A stretch of DNA of 64,000 bases from Flavobacterium endoglycinae (GCF_017352115.1 NZ_CP071448.1:2627001-2691000); one strand, 5' to 3'. Positions 1 to 8,828 are shown, counted from the first letter of the stretch. Translations and numbers: made by a program. The notes: generated by a model from the sequence alone, not told the origin.

Positions 1-57
1 CATTATCAGATGTTTAAGGTTCCGTAGAAGTTTTTTTTCTATTAAAATAGGTTTTTT

Positions 58-247
58 TTGGTTTTTAGTTTTTTAGTCTCGGTTTTCAGTCTCAGTTTTC
101 AGTTTTCAGTCTCAGTTTTCAGTCTCGGTTTTAGTCTCGGTTTTCAGTATTCAGTCTTTCTTCTTGCTTCTTTCCTCTTTAAAGTCGCAGTATTCAGTCA
201 CAGTATTCAGTCTTTCTTCTTGTTTCTTTCCTCTTTTAAAATCGCAG
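58..247. repeat. Low-complexity CAGT-rich tract
   Basis: Short units such as CAGTCTCAG, CAGTTTTCAG and CAGTATTCAGT recur in imperfect tandem. The complementary motif (ACTGAATACTGAGACTG) appears at about 430-480, so the two ends can pair around the palindromes between them. One frame stays open through it as a Phe/Ser/Val-rich peptide, but that composition is just the repeat translated. The same motif recurs near 15590-15615 and 23025-23095. Confidence 0.7.
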
Positions 248-249
248 AA

Positions 250-425
250 AGCCCTAGAAGGGCGACATATCTATAGAAACAAAACGCCAAAAACAAAAAA
301 GCCCCAGCGGGGCGACATATTTTAAACAATTACATAATGCATTGTGATCAAATGTGTCGCCCCGCTGGGGCTTTTGTGTGGATAAACGTATTTTCTATAG
401 ATATTTTACCCCACTGGGGCATTCT
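250..425. repeat. Nested REP-type palindromes
   Basis: Four palindromic units built on GCCCC-AGC-GGGGCGACAT lie at about 250-277, 301-320, 353-372 and 392-425. The first two are in one orientation and the last two in the other, so the block is a large nested inverted repeat. The outer arms also share TTTCTATAGATAT. The units match those around the RAYT transposase gene at 12139-12597, so they probably belong to the same REP family. Confidence 0.75.
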
Positions 426-490
426 GCGACTGAATACTGAATACTGAGACTGCGACAGAAAACTGCGATTGAATACTCAATACTAAAAAC

Positions 491-613
491 CTACCCGCAG
501 CCGCAATCCGTGCCGCCGCAATCCTTTTTCTTTTTGGATTTGAAAAAGAACTTTTTGACTAGATAAGCAACGGCTAGTCCTAATATCGTAAAGGCAATAA
601 TTTCTTGAAACAT
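491..613 (-). CDS. FeoB-associated Cys-rich small membrane protein
   Basis: This 40-residue reading frame sits 6 nt downstream of feoB. It starts MFQEIIAF, has one hydrophobic helix (about residues 4-19), a Lys-rich stretch and a Cys/Gly tail (DCGGTDCGCG). That arrangement is typical of the FeoB-associated Cys-rich membrane proteins, often the third gene of feo operons. The cysteines could bind Fe(II) or a cluster, but this is inference. It is probably co-transcribed with feoA-feoB. The layout, tail and position make it a convincing gene despite its size. Confidence 0.8.
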   Translation of the reverse strand: MFQEIIAFTILGLAVAYLVKKFFFKSKKKKDCGGTDCGCG

Positions 614-619
614 AACTTT

Positions 620-2719
620 TTATTTTAAAAGCTGATACGCAATTAATGCGGCAAAATAAGCCAATCCGCTCATGAACACTAACTGCATAGCAGGCCATTT
701 CCACGAGTTTGTTTCTTTTTTGGTAATCGCCAATGTACTCGCGCACTGCATGGCAAAAGCATAAAACAGCAGTAAGGAAATTCCCGTTGGAAAATCAAAA
801 ACTTTCTTTCCGGTATCTGGACGAATTTCTGCCTGCATTTTGCTTTTTATGGTCGATTCGTTGTCGGTATCACCAACGCTGTAAATGGTTGCTAAAGTTC
901 CAACGAAAACTTCACGCGCTGCAAACGAACTGATTAGGGCAATACCAATTTTCCAATCGTAACCCAAAGGTTGAATAACGGGTTCGATGGCGCGTCCCAT
1001 TAATCCGATATAAGAGTTCTCTAGTTTTTGAGAATTGACTTCGTTTTCAAACTGCGTTTCATCTAGAGTGACATTGGCAAATCTTTCTTTTACAATGTTT
1101 TCGGCATCATTAAATTCTTTTCCCGGACCGTAAGAAGCCAAGAACCATAAAATGATCGAAATCGCCAAAATGATTTTTCCAGCTCCGGCAATAAAGGCTT
1201 TTGTTTTTTCTACTACATTGATACCGACGTTTTTGAAAAGCGGCATTTTGTAACTTGGCATTTCAACCACGAAATAGGTTTTCGATTCTAATTTTAAAAC
1301 CTTATTTAGAATATAAGCAGACAAAATCGCGGCAGAGAATCCTAAAACGTACAACGCCATTAAGGTTAATCCTTGAACATTTAGAAATCCGAAAACGCGT
1401 TTGCTCGGTACCACAAGCGAGATGATAATGGCATACACGGGTAATCGTGCCGAACAGGTCGTAAACGGTGTTACCAAAATTGTAATCAACCGTTCTTTCC
1501 AGTTTTCGATATTTCGGGTTGCCATAATTGCCGGAATGGCACAGGCCGTTCCCGAAATCAAAGGCACAACGCTTTTTCCAGAAAGTCCGAATCGGCGCAT
1601 GATTTTATCCATTAAAAATACCACACGGCTCATATAACCACTTTCTTCCAAAATTGAAATGAACAAGAACAACACGGCAATCTGCGGAATGAAAATAACC
1701 ACACCGCCAATTCCCGGAATAATTCCCTGCGAAAGTAAATCGGTTAAAATACCGCTTGGCAATGTTTCGGCTGCCCAGCTGCTTAAAGAAGCAAAAGTGC
1801 CATCAATAAAATCCATTGGAATGGTTGACCAGCTGAAGATTGATTGAAAGATCAGGAATAAAATCGCAAAGAAAATAACATAACCCCAAACTTTGTGCGT
1901 AAGAATACGGTCTAATTTGGCGCGGACATCTTTTGCCATCGAGGCATCGACTTTTAATCCTTCTTTTAAAACATCATTGATAAATTGGTACCGTTTGATG
2001 GTTTCCTTTTGCTGAAGGCGTTTTAGTTCAGAATGTGATTTGGTTAAAGTGCTTCGGATTTCATTTCGGTCTAAGTTAGAGAAATTGACATCCTGCGTGA
2101 TTACCAGCCACAATTTATACATTAATTGATTTGGAAAAGCATGCTGTAGTTTTTGAAAATACTCAGGATCAATTACCGAAGCATTTAAACAGGGTTCGTG
2201 TGGAATGGTTTTATAAGAAACGATGAGTTCTTTTAATTTTTCAATTCCGTGTCCTTTTCGTGAACTCACTAAAGCAATTTTGGTTTTTAGTTTTTCTTCT
2301 AAATACGGAATGTCCAGTGAAATTCCTTTACGTTCCATACGATCCGACATGTTGATGACTAAAATCGTGGGAATTTCAAGGTCTTTTATCTGGGTGTAAA
2401 TCAGTAAATTTCTTTTTAGATTCTCCACATCGGTAACCACTACGGCAACGTCTGGATATAATTTGTCGTTTTTATTTAGTAAAAGTTCAATAACTACACT
2501 TTCGTCCATCGAGCTGGCGTTCAAACTGTAGGTTCCGGGTAAGTCTAGAATATTGGCTTTTACATTATTAGGTAACTTGCAGAAACCCATTTTTTTCTCT
2601 ACCGTAATTCCTGGGTAATTTCCCACTTGCTGGTTAAGACCTGTTAACTGGTTGAAGACAGATGTTTTTCCGGTATTTGGATTTCCAATAAGGGCAACAT
2701 TGATATTCTGAACGCTCAT
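620..2719 (-). CDS. feoB: Ferrous iron transport protein B
   Basis: Inner-membrane Fe(II) transporter of 699 residues. The N-terminal G domain shows G1 (GNPNTGKTS, residues 12-20), the G2 Thr in GITVEKK, G3 (DLPGT), G4 (NMSD, about 123-126) and a G5-like SSRKG. From about residue 280 it is a polytopic membrane domain with two gate regions, including SGTACAIPAIMATRN and SFAAREVFVGT, which hold Cys, Ser and Glu residues conserved in FeoB. Its ATG overlaps the last base of the feoA stop, so translation is probably coupled. The length is usual for Bacteroidota FeoB with a separate FeoA. Confidence 0.97.
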   Translation of the reverse strand: MSVQNINVALIGNPNTGKTSVFNQLTGLNQQVGNYPGITVEKKMGFCKLPNNVKANILDLPGTYSLNASSMDESVVIELLLNKNDKLYPDVAVVVTDVENLKRNLLIYTQIKDLEIPTILVINMSDRMERKGISLDIPYLEEKLKTKIALVSSRKGHGIEKLKELIVSYKTIPHEPCLNASVIDPEYFQKLQHAFPNQLMYKLWLVITQDVNFSNLDRNEIRSTLTKSHSELKRLQQKETIKRYQFINDVLKEGLKVDASMAKDVRAKLDRILTHKVWGYVIFFAILFLIFQSIFSWSTIPMDFIDGTFASLSSWAAETLPSGILTDLLSQGIIPGIGGVVIFIPQIAVLFLFISILEESGYMSRVVFLMDKIMRRFGLSGKSVVPLISGTACAIPAIMATRNIENWKERLITILVTPFTTCSARLPVYAIIISLVVPSKRVFGFLNVQGLTLMALYVLGFSAAILSAYILNKVLKLESKTYFVVEMPSYKMPLFKNVGINVVEKTKAFIAGAGKIILAISIILWFLASYGPGKEFNDAENIVKERFANVTLDETQFENEVNSQKLENSYIGLMGRAIEPVIQPLGYDWKIGIALISSFAAREVFVGTLATIYSVGDTDNESTIKSKMQAEIRPDTGKKVFDFPTGISLLLFYAFAMQCASTLAITKKETNSWKWPAMQLVFMSGLAYFAALIAYQLLK

Positions 2720-2958
2720 TATAAATTGTTTTGGATAAGTTCAACTTCAATTTCGCGAGCGGTTTCAATACGAATCGCAACATGCGATCCGTTTATGTCC
2801 AGATATAAAGGATCTCCAAAAGGAGCAACTTGCAGCAATTCGACTACGCTGCCCGGCAGACAACCCATTTCTAATAATTTTAATGGAATAAGATCTATAT
2901 CAAAATCTTTGATAATGGCTTTGTCGCCTTTTTTCAGAGTGTGTATAGTATTTTGCAA
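2719..2958 (-). CDS. feoA: Ferrous iron transport protein A
   Basis: A 79-residue SH3-like FeoA protein. It has the features of the family: an N-terminal KKGDKAIIKDF strand, the central LLEMGCLPGSVVEL segment and a C-terminal AIRIETAREIEVE strand. FeoA is a cytosolic accessory of FeoB. It is the first gene of the feoA-feoB-Cys-rich operon and overlaps feoB by one base. A promoter-like element and a perfect inverted repeat lie just upstream (see 2984-3018). Confidence 0.95.
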   Translation of the reverse strand: MQNTIHTLKKGDKAIIKDFDIDLIPLKLLEMGCLPGSVVELLQVAPFGDPLYLDINGSHVAIRIETAREIEVELIQNNL

Positions 2959-2983
2959 GCTTATTTAGATTGAGTTTAGATTG

Positions 2984-3018
2984 CAAAAATAGGTAATTAT
3001 TATCTATTAAAAGATAAT
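2984..3018 (-). promoter_or_regulatory. Putative feoAB promoter with palindromic operator
   Basis: On the minus strand TATTTTTG at 2991-2984 fits the Bacteroidota -7 consensus TAnnTTTG. Just upstream, 2999-3018 holds a perfect 7-bp inverted repeat (ATTATCT, 6 bases, AGATAAT), AT-rich and Fur-box-like, where the upstream promoter region would lie. Two direct TTTAGA half-sites lie at about 2964-2981. Iron repression is inferred from the gene's role. No good -33 TTG is seen. Confidence 0.4.
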
Positions 3019-3062
3019 TAACACTTGGACAAATGCTAAATGTTTCTAAAAAGAAGACTTTT

Positions 3063-3728
3063 TTACTCTTTTGATAAGAAATCTATGTCATCTAAAAGAC
3101 GTTTGATTTCTTCTGGATTGGTTCCGTCGTAAAATCCGCGGACACGTCTTTTTTGGTCAACCAGCACAAAATTCTCGGTATGAACCATATCATATAATTG
3201 ATCTGGTCTTCCTAATTTTACGGCCAGATAGGACTGGCGCGCCATTTTGTAAATTTCTTTTTTATCGCCCGTTACCAAATTCCACTTGCTGTCGACCACA
3301 CCATATTTTACCGCATAGGCTTTTAAAACCGAAACACTATCCACTTCTGGGAAAACGGTGTGAGAAAGCAGCATTACTTTTGGGTTATTCAAAACTGCTT
3401 TTTGAACACCTGCCAGATTGGTAGACATTTTTGGGCAGATAGATCCGCAGGTCGTAAAGAAGAAATCAGCAACATAAATTTTGCCTTCGTAATTTTTCTG
3501 GGTTATGGTATCGCCGTTTTGGTTTACAAACGAAAAATCGGCAATCGTATGGTATTTACTTTTATACTGAACCGTACTGTCGACCAATTCTGGATTTACA
3601 TCGGCTGGATTGTAAATAGGTAAGTCTTTCTTTGGCTTTAAAGCCGAATAAAATAAAGATATCGTGATGGCAGAAAATACAATTAATACAATGAAGAATT
3701 TGCGGTATTTATAAAGAAGCGATTTCAT
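3063..3728 (-). CDS. SCO1/SenC family copper-binding thioredoxin-fold protein
   Basis: A 221-residue protein from the ATG at 3728 (an ATG at 3746 would add six residues). One N-terminal membrane anchor (about residues 10-30) is followed by a thioredoxin fold with the copper motif TTCGSICPKM (Cys94 and Cys98) and a C-terminal VHTENFVLVD carrying the third Cu ligand His. SCO proteins deliver copper to cytochrome oxidase CuA or act as periplasmic thiol reductases. No oxidase genes are nearby. It is probably monocistronic and faces away from the peptidase genes. Confidence 0.9.
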   Translation of the reverse strand: MKSLLYKYRKFFIVLIVFSAITISLFYSALKPKKDLPIYNPADVNPELVDSTVQYKSKYHTIADFSFVNQNGDTITQKNYEGKIYVADFFFTTCGSICPKMSTNLAGVQKAVLNNPKVMLLSHTVFPEVDSVSVLKAYAVKYGVVDSKWNLVTGDKKEIYKMARQSYLAVKLGRPDQLYDMVHTENFVLVDQKRRVRGFYDGTNPEEIKRLLDDIDFLSKE

Positions 3729-3884
3729 AAAAGTAATTTGGCGCAAAAGTACAAAAAGAGCGTTTTAAAAGCGGTAACTATAACGGCTTTTTAACAGAAT
3801 GTATTTTAAGGCAGGTTGTTATACAATTTTATGATGAGGTAAATTATTCAAAAAATTTTAACACGCACTTCCAAATATTCACAA

Positions 3885-3892
3885 TATGTTTG
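3885..3892 (+). promoter_or_regulatory. -7 promoter box of first M13 peptidase gene
   Basis: TATGTTTG matches TAnnTTTG, 26 bases before the ATG at 3919. The flanks (ACAATATGTTTGTA) match the box before the paralogue at 6271-6278 closely, which suggests the promoter was duplicated with the gene. I see no TTG at the expected -33 distance. Confidence 0.5.
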
Positions 3893-3918
3893 TATAAACA
3901 CTCGAAACGTATAAATAA

Positions 3919-5979
3919 ATGAAAAAACAACTAAGTAACCCATTGTTTTGTGCTTTTTCGCTAATGCTGTCACTATCAGCTGCAAATGCACAAAATACTC
4001 CGGCAAAAGAGCCGGGCATCAACGTATCGTACATGAATACGGCGATTAGTCCAAGTCAAGATTTCTTTAAATATGTAAACGGAACGTGGCTGGACAAAAC
4101 TGAAATTCCAAGTGATCGTACCACTTGGGGAAGTTTTAACGAGTTAATCAAAAGAACTGACAAAGACGTAATGACAGTTTTAAAAGATGCTTCGAAAAAT
4201 CCTCAATACAAATCAAACACCGATCAAGGAAAAGCAATCAACTTATTTAATACCTATTTAGATTCTATCGGAAGAAATAAAAAAGGAATTGAACCTTTAA
4301 AACTGTATTTGAAAAAAATCGATGCGATTAAAAATGTAGCTGATGTTCAGAAATATTTAATCGAAATGGAAAAAGAAGGCGGTTCGGGATTTTTCGGGAT
4401 TTACATTGGTGCCGATGATAAAAACAGTTCTAAAAACTCGGTAACTCTTGCCCCAAGCGGACTTGGACTTCCAGATAAGGATTATTACATTTCTGAAGAT
4501 AAAGATTCTAAAGAAAAACGTGCAAAATACGAATCGCATGTTGCTCGAATGCTTCAGTTTATTGGCGAATCTCCAGAAAAAGCAAAACAAAGCGCTGCCG
4601 AAATTTTAGCTTTAGAAACAGAATTGTCTAAGCCAAGGTTAAACCGAGTGGAAAGAAGAGACAGCCGTTTGCAATACAACCCAATGACGATTGCTGATGT
4701 TCAAAAAGTAACACCAGCCATTAAATGGAATGAGTATTTTACAGGTTTAGGAATTGCTAAATTAGATACTGTAATTGTAAGCGAGCCAAAATACATGACT
4801 GCTCTGCAAACTGTTTTCAAAGAAAATAAAGTAGCACAGTGGAAAGAATATTTAAAATGGGATTTGCTGAATAGTAATGCCAGTAAATTAACTACTGAAA
4901 TTGATAAAGCTAATTTCGATTTTTACAGCAAAACTCTTAGAGGCGCAATTAAACAGCTTCCTGCCGAAGAAAGAGCACTTAATTTAGTAAACGGAACAGT
5001 TGGTGAAGCACTTGGAAAACTGTATGTAGAAAAATTATTTCCTGCTGAAGCAAAAGAGAAAGCGCAGAAAATGATCCAGAATGTGATTTTGGCTTACAAA
5101 AACAGAATCAACGCTTTGGCTTGGATGTCTCCAGAAACAAAAGTAAAAGCGATTGAAAAACTGAACAAAATCACCATCAAAATTGGATATCCTGATAAGT
5201 GGAAAGATTATTCGGCATTAACGATTAAAAGTGTTGCTGAAGGCGGAACGTATTTCGATAACATGAAAAATGTTTCAAAATGGAATTTCCAAAAAGGAAT
5301 TGAGAAACTAAACAAACCAGTTGATAAAACAGAATGGGGAATGTCTCCTCAAACGGTAAATGCATATTATAATCCATCGTATAACGAAATTGTATTCCCA
5401 GCAGCGATTTTACAACCGCCTTTCTACAATTACCAAGCTGACGAAGCGGTTAATTATGGCGGAATTGGTGCTGTAATTGGTCATGAAATCTCTCACGGAT
5501 TTGACGATTCGGGTGCGCGTTACAACGCTGAAGGAAATTTAGTAGACTGGTGGACAGAACAAGACTTGAAACAATTTACAGAACTAGGAACTAAACTGGC
5601 TGATCAATACAGTGCTTTGGAACCGCTTCCGGGAATTCACGTTGATGGTAAATTTACATTGGGTGAAAACATTGGAGATTTAGGTGGAATCAACGCAGCT
5701 TACGACGGTTTACAATTGTATTTGAAAGCAAACGGAAATCCAGGTTTAATTGACGGATTTACGCCAGAGCAGCGTTTCTTTATTTCTTGGGCTACGGTTT
5801 GGAGAACGAAAACCAGAGACGAAGCGATTAAAAATCAAGTAAAAACCGATCCGCACTCTCCAGGAATGTACAGAGCGTATGTGCCAATTCAGAACGTGGA
5901 TGCTTTTTATGATGCTTTTGGAATCAAAAAAGGAGATAAAATGTATGTTGAACCAGAAAAACGAGTTAAAATCTGGTAA
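3919..5979 (+). CDS. M13 family zinc metallopeptidase (neprilysin/PepO-like), copy 1
   Basis: A 686-residue endopeptidase of the M13 family, probably exported. A signal peptide (MKKQLSNPLFCAFSLMLSLS, cleaved near ANAQ) is followed by the Peptidase_M13_N domain (about 40-430) and the catalytic domain. The zinc motif HEISH (about residues 521-525) is followed by GENIGDLGG (about 581), which gives the third zinc ligand Glu and the conserved Asp. The C-terminus has the usual family end (VKIW). Such enzymes cut short peptides. It is a tandem paralogue of the next gene and very similar along its whole length. Confidence 0.96.
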   Translation: MKKQLSNPLFCAFSLMLSLSAANAQNTPAKEPGINVSYMNTAISPSQDFFKYVNGTWLDKTEIPSDRTTWGSFNELIKRTDKDVMTVLKDASKNPQYKSNTDQGKAINLFNTYLDSIGRNKKGIEPLKLYLKKIDAIKNVADVQKYLIEMEKEGGSGFFGIYIGADDKNSSKNSVTLAPSGLGLPDKDYYISEDKDSKEKRAKYESHVARMLQFIGESPEKAKQSAAEILALETELSKPRLNRVERRDSRLQYNPMTIADVQKVTPAIKWNEYFTGLGIAKLDTVIVSEPKYMTALQTVFKENKVAQWKEYLKWDLLNSNASKLTTEIDKANFDFYSKTLRGAIKQLPAEERALNLVNGTVGEALGKLYVEKLFPAEAKEKAQKMIQNVILAYKNRINALAWMSPETKVKAIEKLNKITIKIGYPDKWKDYSALTIKSVAEGGTYFDNMKNVSKWNFQKGIEKLNKPVDKTEWGMSPQTVNAYYNPSYNEIVFPAAILQPPFYNYQADEAVNYGGIGAVIGHEISHGFDDSGARYNAEGNLVDWWTEQDLKQFTELGTKLADQYSALEPLPGIHVDGKFTLGENIGDLGGINAAYDGLQLYLKANGNPGLIDGFTPEQRFFISWATVWRTKTRDEAIKNQVKTDPHSPGMYRAYVPIQNVDAFYDAFGIKKGDKMYVEPEKRVKIW

Positions 5980-5995
5980 TCAAATAAGTATAAAT

Positions 5996-6028
5996 AAAAA
6001 CGGCGCTTTCATTAAGCGTCGTTTTTTA
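5996..6028 (+). terminator. Rho-independent terminator after M13 copy 1
   Basis: AACGGCGCTT, a short loop and AAGCGTCGTT form a hairpin with one G-T wobble, followed by a T run. It resembles the terminator after copy 2 (8379-8409), so the duplication probably included it. Confidence 0.8.
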
Positions 6029-6060
6029 TTCTTCAAAAGTTTCAATTAACAAATAAAATC

Positions 6061-6155
6061 TAATTTGATCTGCTATAATCTGCAAAATCTGCGTGAAATA
6101 CTTTTGTGCATCGTTTTTTTCACGCAGATTTTACAGATTTGCACAGATTTGAATT
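6061..6155. repeat. Imperfect inverted repeat (AATCTGCGTGAAA family)
   Basis: TCTGCAAAATCTGCGTGAAA at about 6079-6098 pairs with TTCACGCAGATTTTACAGA at about 6119-6137. Both are followed by further AATCTG/CAGATT units. A related stretch (AATCTGCTAAATCTCCCG) lies at about 21230. This looks like a dispersed palindromic repeat. The gap between the two peptidase genes contains nothing else besides the promoter. Confidence 0.6.
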
Positions 6156-6249
6156 TAAGCTTATGCCTAAAATTGATAAATAATAATTTCAGTTACAGGC
6201 TGTAATTTAAATAGTATTCTTACAAATCAATTATTTTAAAATTTTAACA

Positions 6250-6278
6250 TTGAAATCAAAATAATAACAATATGTTTG
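6250..6278 (+). promoter_or_regulatory. Promoter of second M13 peptidase gene
   Basis: TTG at 6250-6252, 18 bases, then TATGTTTG at 6271-6278 is a full Bacteroidota promoter. The ATG inside the -7 box opens a frame that runs into the peptidase, but transcription should begin after it. The real start is therefore the ATG at 6305. Confidence 0.7.
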
Positions 6279-6304
6279 TAATTGTACCAAAAAATGAAAT
6301 AAAA

Positions 6305-8365
6305 ATGATTAAAAAGCTTTCTAAACCGATGTTTTGTGTGGTTTCTGTAATGTTTTCATTAACTGCAGTTCAGGCGCAAGATGCAAAACCAAAAGAACCC
6401 GGAATTGATGTTTCTAACATGGATCCTAAAGTAAGTGCCAAACAGGATTTTTTCCGTTATGTAAACGGTGCCTGGCTTGATAAAACCGAAATTCCAAGCG
6501 ATAGAAATTCTTGGGGAGGTTTTAATGAACTTCGTCAAAAGACAGACAATAATGCTTTAGCTATTTTAAAAGAAGCTTCAAAAGATCCCAAGTATAAATC
6601 GAATACAGATCAAGGAAAAGCGATTGCCTTGTATAATACGATTTTAGATACTATTGGCAGAAACAAAAGGGGAATTACACCGCTTAAACCGTATTTGAAA
6701 AAAATCGATGCCATTAAAAATGTAGCCGATCTTCAAAACTACATAACAGAAATGCAGCTTGCAGGAGGTTCAGGTTTTTTTGGCGTGTATGTGGGAGCTG
6801 ATGCTAAAAATAGTAATAAAAATGCTGTTACGCTAAGTCCGGGAACTTTAGGATTATCAGATAAAGATTACTACAATTCTGATGATAAAGATTCTAAAGA
6901 AAAACGTGAGAAATACGAAGTTCACGTAGCCAGAATGATGCAGTTTATTGGAGAATCTCCAGCGAAAGCAAAAGAAAGTGCCAAACAAATCGTGGCTTTA
7001 GAAGTGGAAATGTCTACACCAAGATTAGATCGTGTAGAGAGAAGAGATAGAAGAAAACAATACAATCCAACAGCAGTTGCCGATTTGAAAAAGAATACAC
7101 CTTCTATTCAATGGGAAAAGTATTTCACAGGAATTGGAATGACAAAACTAGATACGGTAAATGTTGCGCAGCCTCGTTATATGATCGCTTTGGAAAAAAC
7201 ATTTACTGAAAAGAAAATAGAAGCTTGGAAAGAATATTTGAAATGGTCTTTATTAAACAAATCTGCTTCAACTTTAACGACAGAGATTGAAAATGCAAAT
7301 TTTGATTTCTACGGAAAAACATTAACAGGAGCTTTAAAACAACGTCCGCGCGAAGAAGTTGCTTTGCAGGTAATCAACGGAGCAACGGGAGAAGCTTTAG
7401 GAAAGTTGTATGTAGAAAAATTATTTCCTGCTGAAGCAAAAGCAAAAGCGAAAGACATGATCGCTAATGTCATGTTAGCTTATGAAAATAGAATCAATGC
7501 TTTGCCTTGGATGTCTAAAGAAACTAAAGCGAAAGCCATTGAGAAACTGAACAAATTGACGGTTAAGATTGGATATCCAGATAAATGGAAAGATTATTCA
7601 AAATTAGAACTTAAAAATGTAGACGAAGGCGGGACTTATTTTGATAATATGAAAAGTTTAGCAAAATGGGCTTATGCTGAAAATCTTGCAAAACTTGGAA
7701 AACCAGTTGATAAAACAGAGTGGGGAATGTCTCCGCAAACGGTTAATGCTTACTTTAATCCTTCGTATAACGAAATTGTATTTCCAGCAGCAATCTTACA
7801 GCCGCCTTTCTACAATTACCAAGCTGATGAGGCAGTTAATTATGGTGGAATTGGAGCTGTAATTGGCCACGAAATCTCTCATGGGTTTGATGATTCTGGA
7901 GCACGTTACAATGCTGACGGAAATCTTGTAGACTGGTGGACTCCAGAAGATCTAAAACAATTTACAGCTCTTGGCGGTCAATTGGCAGCGCAGTACAGCG
8001 CATTAGAACCGCTTCCTGGAATTTTTGTAGATGGTAAATTTACGTTAGGCGAAAATATCGGAGATTTAGGTGGAACTAATGCTGCTTACGATGGTTTACA
8101 ATTGTATTTGAAAAAGCATGGAAATCCAGGTTTAATTGACGGATTTACTCCGGAGCAGCGTTTCTTTATTTCGTGGGCGACAGTCTGGAGAACTAAATCT
8201 CGTGACGAAGCCATTAAAAGTCAGGTGAAAACAGATCCGCACTCTCCAGGAATGTACAGAGCGGTTGTACCTATTAAAAACTTAGATGCTTTTTATGAAG
8301 CATTCGGAATTACAAAAGGAGATCCAATGTTTTTAGAACCTGAAAAACGAGTTAAAATCTGGTAA
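6305..8365 (+). CDS. M13 family zinc metallopeptidase (neprilysin/PepO-like), copy 2
   Basis: A 686-residue paralogue of the preceding gene with the same length, signal peptide (MIKKLSKPMFCVVSVMFSLT, cleaved near VQAQ), HEISH zinc motif (about 521-525) and GENIGDLGG. I chose the ATG at 6305 because the upstream in-frame ATG at 6272 lies inside the -7 box and adds 11 residues before a normal signal peptide. The catalytic half is nearly identical to copy 1, while the N-terminal half has more substitutions. That suggests an older duplication with stronger constraint, or gene conversion, in the 3' half. Confidence 0.96.
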   Translation: MIKKLSKPMFCVVSVMFSLTAVQAQDAKPKEPGIDVSNMDPKVSAKQDFFRYVNGAWLDKTEIPSDRNSWGGFNELRQKTDNNALAILKEASKDPKYKSNTDQGKAIALYNTILDTIGRNKRGITPLKPYLKKIDAIKNVADLQNYITEMQLAGGSGFFGVYVGADAKNSNKNAVTLSPGTLGLSDKDYYNSDDKDSKEKREKYEVHVARMMQFIGESPAKAKESAKQIVALEVEMSTPRLDRVERRDRRKQYNPTAVADLKKNTPSIQWEKYFTGIGMTKLDTVNVAQPRYMIALEKTFTEKKIEAWKEYLKWSLLNKSASTLTTEIENANFDFYGKTLTGALKQRPREEVALQVINGATGEALGKLYVEKLFPAEAKAKAKDMIANVMLAYENRINALPWMSKETKAKAIEKLNKLTVKIGYPDKWKDYSKLELKNVDEGGTYFDNMKSLAKWAYAENLAKLGKPVDKTEWGMSPQTVNAYFNPSYNEIVFPAAILQPPFYNYQADEAVNYGGIGAVIGHEISHGFDDSGARYNADGNLVDWWTPEDLKQFTALGGQLAAQYSALEPLPGIFVDGKFTLGENIGDLGGTNAAYDGLQLYLKKHGNPGLIDGFTPEQRFFISWATVWRTKSRDEAIKSQVKTDPHSPGMYRAVVPIKNLDAFYEAFGITKGDPMFLEPEKRVKIW

Positions 8366-8378
8366 CATATTGAAATTG

Positions 8379-8409
8379 AAAACGGCGCTTATTGAGCGCC
8401 GTTTTTTTT
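8379..8409 (+). terminator. Terminator after M13 copy 2
   Basis: AAAACGGCGCT, TATTG and AGCGCCGTTTT make a perfect stem followed by Ts. The minus-strand cytochrome gene ends just beyond, so it may serve both strands. Confidence 0.85.
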
Positions 8410-8425
8410 ATAAGAATGTGTCAAA

Positions 8426-8827
8426 TTATTTTAAATGACTGTAAATGTATGTTTCAATTGCTTTTAATTCTTCATCAGACATTTCCTGAGTAACCGCAAA
8501 ATTGGTTTTCATAACCGCAAACTGACTCGGATCGACAATGGGTTCTGCTTTTCCTTTTAAGAAAGTAACAATATCGCCTTTTTTGTCTTTGTAGGTTTTT
8601 GCAATTTCCTGAATACTCGGGCCAATAATTTTTTGATCCGGCTGATGGCAGGAAGTACAATTTCCTCTTCCTTCAAATAGTTCTTTTCCTAAAGCTTCAG
8701 GTGTTGCCACTTTTGATGGTTCAGCTTCTGTATACGATTCGTTGGTTTGAGTATTGTTTTCAGCAGAAACTTCTTTTTTACAAGAGACAAAAGCTAAAAC
8801 GGCAGCTAAAAATAAAACCTTTTTCAT
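8426..8827 (-). CDS. Monoheme c-type cytochrome, lipoprotein
   Basis: A 133-residue protein. The N-terminus is a lipoprotein signal with the acceptor Cys at residue 16 (AFVSCKK). A low-complexity Ser/Thr/Glu linker follows, then one cytochrome c domain with CTSCH (57-61) and a Met in AVMKTNF as candidate axial ligand. It is a periplasmic electron carrier, partner unknown. It starts one base after the hemB stop, so it is probably in the same transcript. That pairs heme synthesis with a heme-binding product. Confidence 0.9.
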   Translation of the reverse strand: MKKVLFLAAVLAFVSCKKEVSAENNTQTNESYTEAEPSKVATPEALGKELFEGRGNCTSCHQPDQKIIGPSIQEIAKTYKDKKGDIVTFLKGKAEPIVDPSQFAVMKTNFAVTQEMSDEELKAIETYIYSHLK

Positions 8828-8828
8828 T

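Noticed and set aside
58..276. Open frame of 72 codons in the CAGT-rich tract
   Set aside because: The Phe/Ser/Val-rich peptide is the direct translation of the low-complexity repeat and is not protein-like.
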